Origin: Caulobacter sp.
GTDB taxonomy: Bacteria > Pseudomonadota > Alphaproteobacteria > Caulobacterales > Caulobacteraceae
Length of the DNA: 64,000 nucleotides
Assembly: GCA_016125585.1 (NCBI GenBank)
Contig: WGLL01000001.1
Coordinates: 1-64,000, forward strand
Direction of reading: 5' to 3'
The position numbers and the translations under genes are program-made. Positions 45,645-54,947 of this stretch are shown here, piece by piece. How positions within the stretch are numbered: the stretch's first letter is position 1; each line of letters starts with the position of its first letter. The notes beneath the pieces were generated by a model. The model did no database searches, was not told where the DNA came from, and saw only the letters and a program-made list of their open reading frames with translations.

Positions 45645-46172
45645 GTGCAGCCTTCCATGATCCGTCCGTTCCTTATCCTGGCCGCGGCCGGCTGCCTGCT
45701 GGCCGCCTGCGGCAAGAGCGATACGCCGCCCCCGCCCGCTGACGCGACCCCGGCGCCCACCGCCGCGCCGACTCCAGGTCCGGGTCCGGGCAACCCGCCG
45801 ATGGGTCCTGACCAGCCTGTGACGCCGGACGGCGCCAGCGTGTCGGTTGGCGGCGCCGCGGCCAAGGTGGCGACCCCGGTCTACGCCCCGATCTATCCGG
45901 GCGCGGTGGTCTCCAGCAGCGCTATCGGCGAGAGCGGCGTGGGGCCCGGCGGCACCGTCGACTACCACGTCGACGCCACCCCGGCCGCGGTCATCGCCTT
46001 CTATGAGGCGCGGATGAAGAAGATCGGCAAGACCATCTCGATGAAACAGGACATGGGCGACGTCCATATGCTGACCGCCGGCGACAGCGGCGACGGAAAG
46101 GGGGCGATGCAGGTCATCGCCAGCCCGGCCGGCAAGGGCGCCAAGGTGGAGCTGACCTGGTCGGACGAGTAG
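45645..46172 (+). CDS. Pro-rich lipoprotein of unknown function
   Basis: 175 residues with a lipobox (LLAAC), a Pro/Ala-rich linker (about 25-60), then a compact domain of about 100 residues: VYAPIYPGAVVSSSAIG, DYHVDATPAAVIAFYEARMKKIG, AMQVIASPAGKGAKVELTW. The VIAFYEARM block resembles the repeats of secreted alphaproteobacterial proteins of unknown function. GTG at 45645 fits the AAGG site; an ATG four codons later is the alternative. It is convergent with the antiporter gene, separated by four bases. Confidence 0.75.
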   Translation: MQPSMIRPFLILAAAGCLLAACGKSDTPPPPADATPAPTAAPTPGPGPGNPPMGPDQPVTPDGASVSVGGAAAKVATPVYAPIYPGAVVSSSAIGESGVGPGGTVDYHVDATPAAVIAFYEARMKKIGKTISMKQDMGDVHMLTAGDSGDGKGAMQVIASPAGKGAKVELTWSDE

Positions 46173-46176
46173 CCGT

Positions 46177-47172
46177 TCAGAGACCGATCAGCCGCGACAG
46201 GTCCTGGCCGAAGACCCCGGCCTGCCAGATCAGCCAGGCCATGTAGCCGAAATAGGCGATCAGCAGGATCAGGCCGTCCAGCCGCTTGATGCGCAGGCCG
46301 CGCAGGGCGAACAGGATCATCGCTGCCGTCGCCCCGGCCAGCACCCAGATGTCGACCGCCAGAACCTCGGGCGGAACCGGGATCGGCTTGACCAGGGCGG
46401 TGATCCCCAGGATTCCGAGCAGATTGTAGAGGTTCGAGCCGATTACATTGCCCAGCGCGACATCGCCCTGACGGCGCAAGGCGGCGATGATGCTGGTGGC
46501 CAGTTCCGGCGCGGAGGTGCCGATGGCCACGATGGTCAGGCCGACGATGGTGTCGGACACCCCCATGGACCGGGCCAGGCTGACGGCGCCGTCGACCAGG
46601 AAGTTGGCCCCGGCGATGGTCACCCCGATGCCGACGGTCGCCAGGGTCAGGGCCAGCCACAGACTGCCGCGCCAGCCGGACTTGAGATCGGCGACATCCT
46701 CCATCCGCTCGCCCTCGGGGTCGGGGCGTCGGCGTTCCAGCAGCCAGACGGTCAGCATGTAGACGGCCAGCAGGGCCACGGCGACCGCGCCCATCAGCCG
46801 CGTCAAATCGCCCTGCAGGAAGGCCCAGACGGCGCCAGCGGTGACCAGGGCCAGGAAGGGCCCGTCGCGCAGGAAGGCCCGGCGATCGACCGCCACAGGG
46901 GCGATCAGGGCCGTCAGGCCGAGAATCAGCAGGGCGTTGGAGATGTTTGAGCCGATGACATTGCCGACGGCGATGCCCGGCGCCCCGGCCAGGGCCGCCT
47001 GCAGGCTGATCACCAGCTCCGGCGTCGAGGTGCCGAAGCCGACAAGGGTCAGGCCGATCACCAGGGGGCTGACGCCCAGCTTGCGGGCCGCGGTCGAAGC
47101 GCCGCGCACCAGCACCTCGCCGCCGATCACCAGCAACGCCAGGCCAAGGCCGATTGAAATCCAGACGGTCAT
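46177..47172 (-). CDS. Ca2+/Na+ antiporter, YrbG/CaCA family
   Basis: 331 residues with about ten hydrophobic segments arranged as two inverted halves, each with the ion-binding alpha repeat: GFGTSTPELVISL with GNVIGSNISN, and AIGTSAPELATSI with GNVIGSNLYN. This is the bacterial cation/Ca2+ exchanger family, expected to move Ca2+ or K+ against Na+ or H+. It is divergent from Zur across 94 bases. Confidence 0.93.
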   Translation of the reverse strand: MTVWISIGLGLALLVIGGEVLVRGASTAARKLGVSPLVIGLTLVGFGTSTPELVISLQAALAGAPGIAVGNVIGSNISNALLILGLTALIAPVAVDRRAFLRDGPFLALVTAGAVWAFLQGDLTRLMGAVAVALLAVYMLTVWLLERRRPDPEGERMEDVADLKSGWRGSLWLALTLATVGIGVTIAGANFLVDGAVSLARSMGVSDTIVGLTIVAIGTSAPELATSIIAALRRQGDVALGNVIGSNLYNLLGILGITALVKPIPVPPEVLAVDIWVLAGATAAMILFALRGLRIKRLDGLILLIAYFGYMAWLIWQAGVFGQDLSRLIGL

Positions 47173-47266
47173 GAGGTCCCTCCCCCCGGGCGACTATGCC
47201 GCCAGCGGCGAGGCGAGGGAAGCGCTGCCGCTTGCCCCCGGGGCCTGTCGCCTCTACCTGTGGCCC

Positions 47267-47758
47267 ATGCCCAACGCCTGCGGCCACGATCATTACAGCC
47301 ACGGCCTGACCGGCCCGGACCTGAGCGCCGAACTGGCGGCCGCCGACGACCGCTGCGCCGCCGCCGGACAGAGATTGACCCCGCCGCGCAAGCGGGTGCT
47401 GGAACAGCTGCTGGAGGCCGGTCAGCCGGTGAAGGCGTATGACCTGATCGCCCGGTTCAGCGAGGAGGCCCCGGCCAAGCCGCCGACCGTCTACCGGGCG
47501 CTGGACTTCCTGTCCAAGCAGGGCTTCGCCCACCGCATCGAGAGCCTCAACGCCTATGTCGCCTGCCGCCACGCCTCAACCGAGGGCGGGCGGGACAACC
47601 ATGCGGCCGCCTTCCTGATCTGCGACTGCTGCGGCGCCACCCGGGAGATCGATCCGGCGGTGCTGGACAGCATCGAGGCCGCTGCCGGCGCCCGCGGCTT
47701 CGCCGTTCAGGCGGTGACCATCGAGGCCCACGGCCTTTGCCGCGACTGCCGGAGCTGA
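47267..47758 (+). CDS. zur: Fur-family zinc uptake regulator
   Basis: 163 residues: winged-helix domain (GQRLTPPRKRVLEQLLEAGQ, PPTVYRALDFLSKQG) and dimerisation domain with the structural zinc cysteines CDCCG and CRDC, and His/Glu regulatory ligands (HASTEGGRDNHAA). The N-terminal MPNACGHDHYSHG, the H-x-H-x-x-H cluster and the YRALDFL wording fit Zur rather than Fur. The ATG at 47267 is in frame, and longer readings lack support. It ends two bases before the next gene's GTG. No Zur box was recognised upstream. Confidence 0.9.
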   Translation: MPNACGHDHYSHGLTGPDLSAELAAADDRCAAAGQRLTPPRKRVLEQLLEAGQPVKAYDLIARFSEEAPAKPPTVYRALDFLSKQGFAHRIESLNAYVACRHASTEGGRDNHAAAFLICDCCGATREIDPAVLDSIEAAAGARGFAVQAVTIEAHGLCRDCRS

Positions 47759-47760
47759 CC

Positions 47761-48696
47761 GTGGCGCAGGGGGGCGTGGAAATCTGGCGCGGCGGCGTCA
47801 ACACCTGGGAATGCGACGAGATGGGGCACATGAATGTGCGCTTCTACGTCGCCCGGGCCGTCGAGGGCCTGGCCGCGCTCGCCGCCCGGCTGGGGATGGC
47901 CGGCGCCTATGGCGCCGACGCCAACTCCACCCTGCTGGTCCGCGAACAGCACATCCGCTTCCTGCGCGAGGCCCACGCCGGCGCAGCCCTGCATATGGTC
48001 GGCGGGGTGGTGGAGATGGGCGAGAGCGAGGCGCGGCTGATCCAGCTCCTGATCCATTCGGGCAGCGGCGAGATCGCCGCCGCCTTCCAGACCGTGGTCG
48101 CCCACGTCACCGCCCGCGACGGCCTCGCCTTTCCCTGGTCGGACCGGGCGAGGAAGGCCGCCGGGGCGCTGGAGATGGAGATTCCGGACAAGGCGCGCTC
48201 GCGGAGCGTCGCCCTGGACCCGGTGGCCAGCGAGGCCTCCCTGGAAAGAGCCGAGGCCCTGGGCCTCCTGCGCATCGGCCTGGGAGTGATCGCGCCGCAG
48301 GATTGCGACGTCTTCGGGCGCATGCGGCCGGAGATCTTCATCAGCAGGGTCTCGGACGGCATCGGCGCTCTGGTTGGGCCGCTGCGGAAGATTGTCGCCG
48401 GTTCCGCCGACCCGCCGCCCGCCCGCACGGGCGGGGCGGTGCTGGAATACCGGCTGGTGCAGCTGGACTGGCCGAGGGCGGGTGACCGGTTCGAGCTGCG
48501 CTCCGGCCTCGTCGGGGCCGACGCCCGCACCATGCGACTGGTCCACTGGATGGTCGACCCCGAGAGCGGCAAGGCCTGGGGAACCTCCGAGGCGGTGGCC
48601 ATCACCTTCGACCTGGACGCGCGCAAGGTGGTGCCGGTGTCGGACGCCGCCCGCGCCGCCATGCTGCAGGGCGCCGTGCCGGGATTGGCCCTCTAG
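47761..48696 (+). CDS. Double-hotdog acyl-CoA/acyl-ACP thioesterase-like protein
   Basis: 311 residues with two hotdog halves: residues 1-140 include NTWECDEMGHMNVRFYVARAVEG (the D-x-M-G-H-x-N motif of 4HBT enzymes), and 165-305 a second half (LGVIAPQDCDVFGRMRPEIF, and RLVHWMVDPESGKAW). It probably hydrolyses an acyl-CoA or acyl-ACP thioester. The GTG at 47761 has GGAG six bases upstream and follows the zur stop by two bases, so co-translation with zur is likely. Its stop overlaps the convergent hydrolase at a shared CTAG. Confidence 0.85.
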   Translation: MAQGGVEIWRGGVNTWECDEMGHMNVRFYVARAVEGLAALAARLGMAGAYGADANSTLLVREQHIRFLREAHAGAALHMVGGVVEMGESEARLIQLLIHSGSGEIAAAFQTVVAHVTARDGLAFPWSDRARKAAGALEMEIPDKARSRSVALDPVASEASLERAEALGLLRIGLGVIAPQDCDVFGRMRPEIFISRVSDGIGALVGPLRKIVAGSADPPPARTGGAVLEYRLVQLDWPRAGDRFELRSGLVGADARTMRLVHWMVDPESGKAWGTSEAVAITFDLDARKVVPVSDAARAAMLQGAVPGLAL

Positions 48697-49613
48697 ACCA
48701 GAGCCTCCAGCAGCGCCGCGCTGAACAGGTCGGGCCGCTCCATCGGCAGGAAGTGACTGGTTTCCGGAATGGTCTCGACCCGGATGCGGCCGGCGGCGAT
48801 CTGGGCGTCGAGTCGGTCGGCGATGTTGGCGGTCGAGCCTTCGGCGGCGCGCAACATGCGGATGGGGCAGCGGCCCTCGGCCAGGGCGCCCCACGGATTA
48901 TGAAAATGGGCCGCGAAGTTGGCCGCTTCCCAGGCCGGGGCACAGGCCAGCTGAAAGCCGCCGCCAGGCTGTTCGATCAGGCCGTCGGTGATGTAGTCGG
49001 CCAGCACCGCATCGGGCCAGGAGCGGAAGGCGCCGCGGCCCCGCCAGCCGGCGAAGGCGGCCTCGCGGCTTTCGAATTCGACCCTGCGGCGGCGGGCGCC
49101 CTGGGCCAGGGGACTGTCCTTCAGGCCTTCGGGGCCAAGCCGTTCGACCATGGCCGGATCCATCAGCACCGGGTCGAACAAGACCAGCGCGGGGACCAAA
49201 TCGGGCCGGGGGCCGCTGGCCAGAACCCCTGAGGTTCCCCCCATCGAATGGCCGGCCACCACCCGCGGCGGCGCCTCCAGGGTCTCCAGAAGGCCGATCA
49301 GGTCATCGCGATAGCCGAGCCAGGAACTGTGGCCGTCGCCGGGATCGGCGGCCAGCTCGCTGCGCCCGTGGCCGCGCATGTCGATGGCCAGAATGCGGTT
49401 GCCGGCCTCGGCGACCGGGCCGAGCAGGTGGCGATAGGTCAGGGCGTTGAAGCCGTTGGCGTGACAGAAGACCAGGTCAACAGGCCGATCCTCCGGCCCC
49501 ATCTCGATTGCCGCCATAATCCCGTCCCCGGCCGGACTCTTGATGGCGATGCGGCGGCGGCGGAAGGCCGGACCCGCGCCCGGGGCCGGCATGGAGAGGG
49601 TATCGGTGCTCAT
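48693..49613 (-). CDS. Alpha/beta hydrolase
   Basis: 306 residues: oxyanion-region FCHANGFNALTYRHLL, DMRGHGRSE, nucleophile elbow GHSMGG and catalytic His in ETSHFLPM. It reads as an esterase/haloalkane-dehalogenase-like hydrolase without a signal peptide. The substrate is unknown. The start is uncertain: the ATG at 49613 has GGAGG too close, and a Met at 49592 would also keep the fold. It is divergent from an enoyl-CoA hydratase-like gene. Confidence 0.85.
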   Translation of the reverse strand: MSTDTLSMPAPGAGPAFRRRRIAIKSPAGDGIMAAIEMGPEDRPVDLVFCHANGFNALTYRHLLGPVAEAGNRILAIDMRGHGRSELAADPGDGHSSWLGYRDDLIGLLETLEAPPRVVAGHSMGGTSGVLASGPRPDLVPALVLFDPVLMDPAMVERLGPEGLKDSPLAQGARRRRVEFESREAAFAGWRGRGAFRSWPDAVLADYITDGLIEQPGGGFQLACAPAWEAANFAAHFHNPWGALAEGRCPIRMLRAAEGSTANIADRLDAQIAAGRIRVETIPETSHFLPMERPDLFSAALLEALV

Positions 49614-49727
49614 CCTCCGCTCATGGCCGATGACCGCAACGTCAGGCAAGAAGATTGGCGGGCCGGAAGGGACTTGGTTTTCGCGGCGTCAGGGCGCCAT
49701 TGTTGCGGCAAAGGGAAGGACACCGCC

Positions 49728-50606
49728 ATGAACGCTCATACCGCCGTCGACGCGACCACCACCGCCTGGACATGCTTTGATGTCTCCATCGAGGCCGGGG
49801 TGGCCCATATCCGGATGAAGCGTCCCGAGGCCATGAACACCATGAACCGGGCGTTCTGGAACGAGCTGCCGGTGATTGTCCGCGACATCAGCGACAACGC
49901 CCGCGCCCGCTGCATCGTCATCTCCTCGACCGGGAAACACTTCAGCGCCGGGATGGACCTGTCGGTCTTTCAGGGCGACGGCGGCACAGTCTCGGGTGGT
50001 CGCCCGGCCGACCGGGAAAATGCCGGGGAGAGCTTCCGCTACCATGTCCATCAGCTGCAGGACGTGTTCTCCTGCCTTGATGAGGCGCGGATGCCGGTCA
50101 TCGCCGCCATCCATGGCGGCTGCATCGGCGGGGCGGTCGACATGACCAGCGCCTGCGACATCCGCTATGTCAGCCGCGACGCCTTCTTCTGCATCATGGA
50201 AATCAACATCGGCATGACCGCCGACGTCGGCACCTTCCCGCGGCTGTGCAAGCTGATCCCCGAGGGGCAGGTGCGTGAACTGGCCTACACCGGGCGGCGC
50301 CTGTCGGCCGAGAAGGCGCTGGCGATCGGTCTGGTCAATGAGGTGCTCGACAGCCACGAGGCCTGCGTCGCCCACGCCCTGGAAACCGCCCGCGAGATCG
50401 CCAGCAAGTCGCCTTTGGCGGTGGCCGGCTCCAAGGTGATGATCAACTACGCCCGCGACCACACCATCAAGGATGCGCTGGACTACATCGCCGTCTGGCA
50501 GACCGGCATGTTCAGCCCGGCCCATATGGGCGAGGCCTTCAAGGCCAAGGCCGAAAAGCGCGATGGCGACTTCCCCGACCTGCTGCCGCTGCGCAAGGGG
50601 ATGTAG
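49728..50606 (+). CDS. Enoyl-CoA hydratase/isomerase, dienoyl-CoA isomerase (ECH1)-like
   Basis: 292 residues of the crotonase fold: the oxyanion-hole segments KHFSAGMDLSVF and AIHGGCIGGAVD, and then CDIRYVSRDAFFCIMEINIG. Glu158 and Asp166 (MTADVGTFPRL) match the acid pair of delta-3,5-delta-2,4-dienoyl-CoA isomerases, which handle odd-position double bonds in fatty acid oxidation. AAGGGAAGGA precedes the ATG. No other beta-oxidation gene is next to it. Confidence 0.9.
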   Translation: MNAHTAVDATTTAWTCFDVSIEAGVAHIRMKRPEAMNTMNRAFWNELPVIVRDISDNARARCIVISSTGKHFSAGMDLSVFQGDGGTVSGGRPADRENAGESFRYHVHQLQDVFSCLDEARMPVIAAIHGGCIGGAVDMTSACDIRYVSRDAFFCIMEINIGMTADVGTFPRLCKLIPEGQVRELAYTGRRLSAEKALAIGLVNEVLDSHEACVAHALETAREIASKSPLAVAGSKVMINYARDHTIKDALDYIAVWQTGMFSPAHMGEAFKAKAEKRDGDFPDLLPLRKGM

Positions 50607-50627
50607 CCCCCAGCCGGGAACAAGGTT

Positions 50628-51836
50628 CTAGAACTCCAGCTCCGCGCCGGCCAAGTCGGCGCCATCAAGCTTGGCGCCGGTCAGGTCCGCCTCCAGGAAC
50701 CGGGCGCGGGCCGCCTTCGCGTCGCGAAGGTCGGCCTGGCGCAGCACCGCGCGGGTCAGGTTGGTGCGCAGCTGGCGGCCGCCGGTGATGATCAGCGGTC
50801 CCAGGTTGGCGCCCCGCAGGTCGGCCCGGTCAAGCCGCGCGTCGAGCAGCTTGGCCCCGCGAAGGTCCGCACCCCGCAGGTTGGCGGCCCGCAGGTCGGC
50901 GCCGGTCAGGTCGCAGCCCTGCAGCTCGGCGCCCTCAAGGTCCATGCCGAAGAAGACCGCCTGCTGGGCCTGCATCCCCGTCAGCACCCGTCGGCGCAGC
51001 TGGCGCAGGCAGCGAAAATCCACCCGCGAGCATTTGGCGACGGTCCCGTCGGCGCCGTCGGTGGCGCAGAAGCGTTCATGGTCGGCCAGGACGTCGCCCA
51101 GCGGAACGTCGTCGATATAGACGATCGGCGGCGGGGCCCGCAGAACCTCGCTGAGGTCGGCCTTGTCGAGATTGGCCTCGCGGACATCGACGCCGGTCAG
51201 CACCGCCCGTTTCAGCGAGGCGCCGGACAGATCGGTCTGGAACACCTCGGCCCCGGTCAGGTCGGCGCCGTCCATGATCGCCTTGACCAGACGCGCGCCG
51301 CCAAGCTGGGCCCCGGTCATCACCGCGTCGGTGAGATCGGCCAGCCGAGACTCGTCGGAGACATGGGCGCCGTCCAGCGCCGCGCCGGCCATCACCACAT
51401 AGTTGAGATCGCCAGGCTTGCGGTCATGGGTCAGGATGCGAAAGCCCTTGGCGGCGTCCTGCAGGGCGATGCGGCCCTCGCGCAGGTCAGCCCCCATCAG
51501 ATTGGCCCGCGACAGATTGGCCCCGCGCAGGCAGACCCCGCGCATGTCGGCGCGGCTGAAGTCCACCTCCCGCAGGTCGGCGTCGCGCAGGTCGGCGCCG
51601 AACAGCACCGCCCGCGAAAGGTTCGCGCCCAGCAGGCTGGCGCCGTTGAGGCAGGCGCCGGTCAGCTCCGCCTCGGCCAGATTGGCCCCTTCCAGCATGG
51701 CGTTGCTGAGGTCGACGCGGCTGAGGTTGGCGCGCTTGCCGCCGGGGCGCCGGGCGAGGAAACGGGCGTGGGCCTCAAGCGTCTGCTTGAGCCCGGCGTT
51801 TTCGAGACTGTGGGTCAGATTTCGCGCGGCGGACAT
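50628..51836 (-). CDS. Pentapeptide-repeat protein
   Basis: 402 residues, most of them A(D/N)Lxx-type pentapeptides in two blocks (about residues 34-125 and 180-235, then 300-400), expected to fold as right-handed quadrilateral beta-helices. Between them, residues 125-160 (ALQDAAKGFRILTHDRKPG) and 235-300 (PIVYIDDVPLGDVLADHERFCATDG, plus cysteines) interrupt the repeats with possible loop domains. There is no signal peptide. MfpA/Qnr-like gyrase protection is one family role but is not specifically supported. It is followed by nothing on its strand and lies 51 bases downstream of corA. Confidence 0.88.
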   Translation of the reverse strand: MSAARNLTHSLENAGLKQTLEAHARFLARRPGGKRANLSRVDLSNAMLEGANLAEAELTGACLNGASLLGANLSRAVLFGADLRDADLREVDFSRADMRGVCLRGANLSRANLMGADLREGRIALQDAAKGFRILTHDRKPGDLNYVVMAGAALDGAHVSDESRLADLTDAVMTGAQLGGARLVKAIMDGADLTGAEVFQTDLSGASLKRAVLTGVDVREANLDKADLSEVLRAPPPIVYIDDVPLGDVLADHERFCATDGADGTVAKCSRVDFRCLRQLRRRVLTGMQAQQAVFFGMDLEGAELQGCDLTGADLRAANLRGADLRGAKLLDARLDRADLRGANLGPLIITGGRQLRTNLTRAVLRQADLRDAKAARARFLEADLTGAKLDGADLAGAELEF

Positions 51837-51887
51837 GACGCAGCACTTTGGTCCCAGCCCCTTAAGGAAGCGTTTGAAGAACGCGGT

Positions 51888-52850
51888 TCACAGCCAGCCT
51901 TTTCGCTTGAACCAGAGCATCGGCAGGACGATCGACACCAGCATCAGACCGATCGCCAGCCCCTCGCCCAGAGGCCAGTCGAACTCGGTCATATGCTTGA
52001 AATTCATGCCGAAATAGGAGGCGACCAGGGTCGGCGGCAGGAAGATTACCGCGGCGATGGAGAAGAACTTGATGATGCCGTTCTGCTCGATGTTGATCAG
52101 GCCGAGGGTGGCGTCGAGCAGGAAGGTGATATCGCCCGACAGATGGCCGGCGTGATCGGTCAGGGAGCCGACGTCGCGCTTCAGCGACTCGACGCGAACG
52201 GCGTGCGCCTCGCCCTCGGCGATGTGCGGCGCCGCCGAGGCGTAGACCAGCAGCCGGGCCAGGCTGATCAGGCTGTTGCGGGCCTTGGCGGTGACCCCGC
52301 GCCACAGGCCAAGCCGGCCCAGCACCACCTCGAACCGGGCCGTGCGGCGGGGCCGCTGGAAGATCTGATTGGAGAGCATCTCGACCTTGCCGGAGGCGGC
52401 CTCGAGGATGTCGGCGATGCGATCGACAATGGCGTCGAGCACACCGATGAACACCGCCTCCCCACTGGTCGAAAGGTCGCTCCGTTCGGTCAGCTGGGCG
52501 TCGAACATGGCGAAGGCGCGCGGCTGGGCGTAGCGAATGGTGATCAGCCGGTCGCGCACCAGGACGAAGGTCACCGGCTCCAGGCGCGGGGTTTCCGTGG
52601 ACAGGCCCGTGATCACCTCGACGGTCAGATAGGTGGCCGGGCCCTCGCGATAGAGGCGGGAGGAGGCCTCGATCTCGGCCATGTCCTCGCGGGTCGGCAG
52701 GTCCAGCCCCAGCTGGGCCTCGATCAGCCGCTCCTCTTCGCGGCCGGGATTGATCATGTCGATCCAGACGACCTCGTCCGACAGGGTCCAGCCCTCGGCG
52801 ACCTCGGTCTCGGTCGCCGATCGCGCCCCGCGTTGCAGCAGTCTGATCAT
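51888..52850 (-). CDS. corA: CorA-type Mg2+/Co2+ transporter
   Basis: 320 residues: an N-terminal cytosolic domain, a long helix with Arg-rich stretch (SLKRDVGSLTDHAGHLSGDI), and two C-terminal transmembrane helices with the pore signature FGMNF and a basic tail (FKRKGWL). This forms a homopentameric Mg2+ channel. The ATG at 52850 was chosen over an upstream TTG. A moderately spaced AGG lies upstream. Confidence 0.93.
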   Translation of the reverse strand: MIRLLQRGARSATETEVAEGWTLSDEVVWIDMINPGREEERLIEAQLGLDLPTREDMAEIEASSRLYREGPATYLTVEVITGLSTETPRLEPVTFVLVRDRLITIRYAQPRAFAMFDAQLTERSDLSTSGEAVFIGVLDAIVDRIADILEAASGKVEMLSNQIFQRPRRTARFEVVLGRLGLWRGVTAKARNSLISLARLLVYASAAPHIAEGEAHAVRVESLKRDVGSLTDHAGHLSGDITFLLDATLGLINIEQNGIIKFFSIAAVIFLPPTLVASYFGMNFKHMTEFDWPLGEGLAIGLMLVSIVLPMLWFKRKGWL

Positions 52851-52979
52851 CGCCGCCTGAATCCTTGCGCCCGGCAAACAGCCAAGGCCGTCGCCGGGCC
52901 AGCCATGGCGCGACGCGGCGACCTCGTCAATGTCGGGAGCGGGCGGCCTGTCGGCGGGCCGCCAGCAGTGGCCCGCGAC

Positions 52980-53651
52980 CTATTTGTCGCCGCCGGTCGC
53001 CTTCTGGATCAGGTCGGCGATGTTGTCGCTGGTCTCGGCCGCCTTGTTCAGGATGTCGAACGGCGAGGCGCCGGGCTGAACGGCGTTGACCACATGTCCG
53101 GCCGCGGAGTTGGCCACCAGGGTGGCGGTGTTCTGGGCCACGGCGAAGCGGCCGTTGGCCTGGGCCATCTTCTTGGCCTGGGCGTCGGGATAGATGAAGC
53201 CGTTGGTCGGGTAGACGGTGCTGCCCAGGTCGCGGATCGGATCGTACCAGACCTTGACGCTGCTCCAGCTGCCGTCCGGCGAGACGTCGACGACGGTGAC
53301 GTCCTTTTCCACCTTGCCGCGGGCGCCGCCGAAGCTGGACCAGTTGGCGTGGGTGATCTGGATGACCCGGTCGGTCAGCACCCGGCTGACGACGGCCACA
53401 TGGCCGAGCTTCATGCGCGAGGTCGCCTTGAAGCTGAGCACGGCGCCCATCTGCGGCACGTCGCCGGTCTGGTAGCGCTTGACCGCCTGGGACCACCAGG
53501 TATGGGCGTCGCCGAAGATCTGAATGCCTGACAGCAGGCGGGCGAAGGGAACGCATTGCCAGTAGGTCTCGGCCGATGAGACAGCCGGGATCAGGCTGAT
53601 CATCAGGGCGGCGGTCAGGGAACCAAGTACGGCTCTCGTCCGTTGACGCAT
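52980..53651 (-). CDS. Secreted CHAP-domain amidase/endopeptidase
   Basis: 223 residues: signal peptide (cleavage near residue 27, AVSSAE), then a CHAP domain starting at TYWQCVPFAR with nucleophile Cys33, His84 (LGHVAVVS) and the follow-on ITHANW. The C-terminal 60 residues are Ala/Asn-rich and helical without known fold. CHAP enzymes cleave peptidoglycan stem peptides or glutathionylspermidine-type amides; the export signal favours cell-wall remodelling. GGGGGAGA precedes the ATG. Confidence 0.9.
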   Translation of the reverse strand: MRQRTRAVLGSLTAALMISLIPAVSSAETYWQCVPFARLLSGIQIFGDAHTWWSQAVKRYQTGDVPQMGAVLSFKATSRMKLGHVAVVSRVLTDRVIQITHANWSSFGGARGKVEKDVTVVDVSPDGSWSSVKVWYDPIRDLGSTVYPTNGFIYPDAQAKKMAQANGRFAVAQNTATLVANSAAGHVVNAVQPGASPFDILNKAAETSDNIADLIQKATGGDK

Positions 53652-53706
53652 GCTGGGATTCTCCCCCGGGGAAACTATGATTACGGCTTAGTCATCTCAC
53701 AGGGGA

Positions 53707-53725
53707 ATGAAAAGACCCTTTTCAT
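53707..53725. repeat. ATGAAAAG hairpin at the 3' end of the acyltransferase gene
   Basis: ATGAAAAG and CTTTTCAT form a perfect eight-base-pair stem with a three-base loop spanning the acyltransferase stop codon. It may serve as a weak terminator for that minus-strand gene; no T-run follows on that strand. Confidence 0.4.
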
Positions 53726-54819
53726 GTCGCGGGTGCGACGGATCGCCTACCCGACCATGATTCATGCATCAATTTCATGCGAGCACGCGCCGGTCGTTCG
53801 ATCAGGTGATAGCTGGCGGCGGCCAATGGAACCACCGAGGCGATAAACACAATCCACAGATACCAGGGCAGTTGTTCGCTGGTTGTATTCAGAAGTTTCG
53901 GCGCCGCATTCACGAACAGCAACTTCCACGGCACGCAGACCATATAGACCGAATAGCTGATCTCGCCGAGGTATACCGGTATAGGGCCGCTGGCGAAGGT
54001 CGAGCCGTGCTCGGCCATGCCCGCCAGACACAGGATAAGCCCGCCGAAGGCGGCCACGGCGATCACATCCGGCGCTCCCGATACGGTCGCCAGCAGGATG
54101 CAAGCGCCCATAAAAGCGGCGCCGACGGCGCCCGTCGCGAGGCTTCGCACCGCGCCAGCGCGCCACAGGCCGTGCATGGCGCAGCCAAGCGCAAAGCAGG
54201 GCACGATTCTCAAGGCGCCCCAGTGAATGGTGGCCTGGGTCAGGGATTCGCCGGTCAGGGCCTGATAGGCGGGATAGAGTACGGCCATGAATCCCAGCGC
54301 CAGCGCCGCGCCCAGCCAGGCGCGGTGACGCAGCTTCCAGGCCGCCCAGGCAAAGCCAGGGAAGCAGAGGTAGGCGAACCATTCGGCCGAAATCGACCAG
54401 CTGGGATGGTTGAAGGCGGCGTGCGGGGCCAGGCCCCAGGCCTGGACCATCAGAAGATTGGCCGGCAGCGAGGACCAGTCGAGGACGTTGCTGTCGATGG
54501 CGTAGCCGGCGGCGGTGGCGCCCAGGCCAAGGGCGGCCACGCCCGCGAGGGTGGCGAGATGCAGCGGATAGACCCGCGCCAGGCGATTCCACAGGAAGGC
54601 CCCGTAGCGGAAACGCCCCTCGCCGAAGCTTTCCAGATAGACATGGCAGAGGATGAAGCCGGACAGGACGAAGAACAGCTCCACGCCCAGATAGCCCTTC
54701 TCGATCAGGGTCGGGGTGAAGCTGACGGCCAGCTTGGGCCAGTAGTGGTAGAGCACCACCCACATGGCCGCGAAGAACCGCAGGCCGGTCAGCGGGCGGA
54801 TATGGGCGGCTTCGTTCAT
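53722..54819 (-). CDS. Acyltransferase 3 (OafA/NodX family) membrane protein
   Basis: 365 residues with about ten hydrophobic segments. The N-terminal [21 protein letters not shown] carries the conserved R-x10-H signature of acyltransferase 3, with [18 protein letters not shown] next and [12 protein letters not shown] at the end. Members O-acetylate LPS, capsule or other glycans from the periplasmic face. No glycan cluster is adjacent. The ATG at 54819 lies just before the first helix; an upstream GTG at 54855 is possible. Confidence 0.9.
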   Translation of the reverse strand: MNEAAHIRPLTGLRFFAAMWVVLYHYWPKLAVSFTPTLIEKGYLGVELFFVLSGFILCHVYLESFGEGRFRYGAFLWNRLARVYPLHLATLAGVAALGLGATAAGYAIDSNVLDWSSLPANLLMVQAWGLAPHAAFNHPSWSISAEWFAYLCFPGFAWAAWKLRHRAWLGAALALGFMAVLYPAYQALTGESLTQATIHWGALRIVPCFALGCAMHGLWRAGAVRSLATGAVGAAFMGACILLATVSGAPDVIAVAAFGGLILCLAGMAEHGSTFASGPIPVYLGEISYSVYMVCVPWKLLFVNAAPKLLNTTSEQLPWYLWIVFIASVVPLAAASYHLIERPARARMKLMHESWSGRRSVAPAT

Positions 54820-54947
54820 CTGGCGTCGTCCCGTCGCCGGGTCACCGGCGGTCACATCGCCTGAGAATTATTCGCAAGCGTGACTTACGAACCGGCTCAG
54901 GCTTCCTAGATATCGCAGACGAAGGTTTAGGGAGGCTTGAGACCGGC

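Noticed and set aside
54856-54947. A yybP-ykoY manganese riboswitch upstream of the TerC gene
   Set aside because: The 92-base region lacks the conserved riboswitch blocks and is too short.
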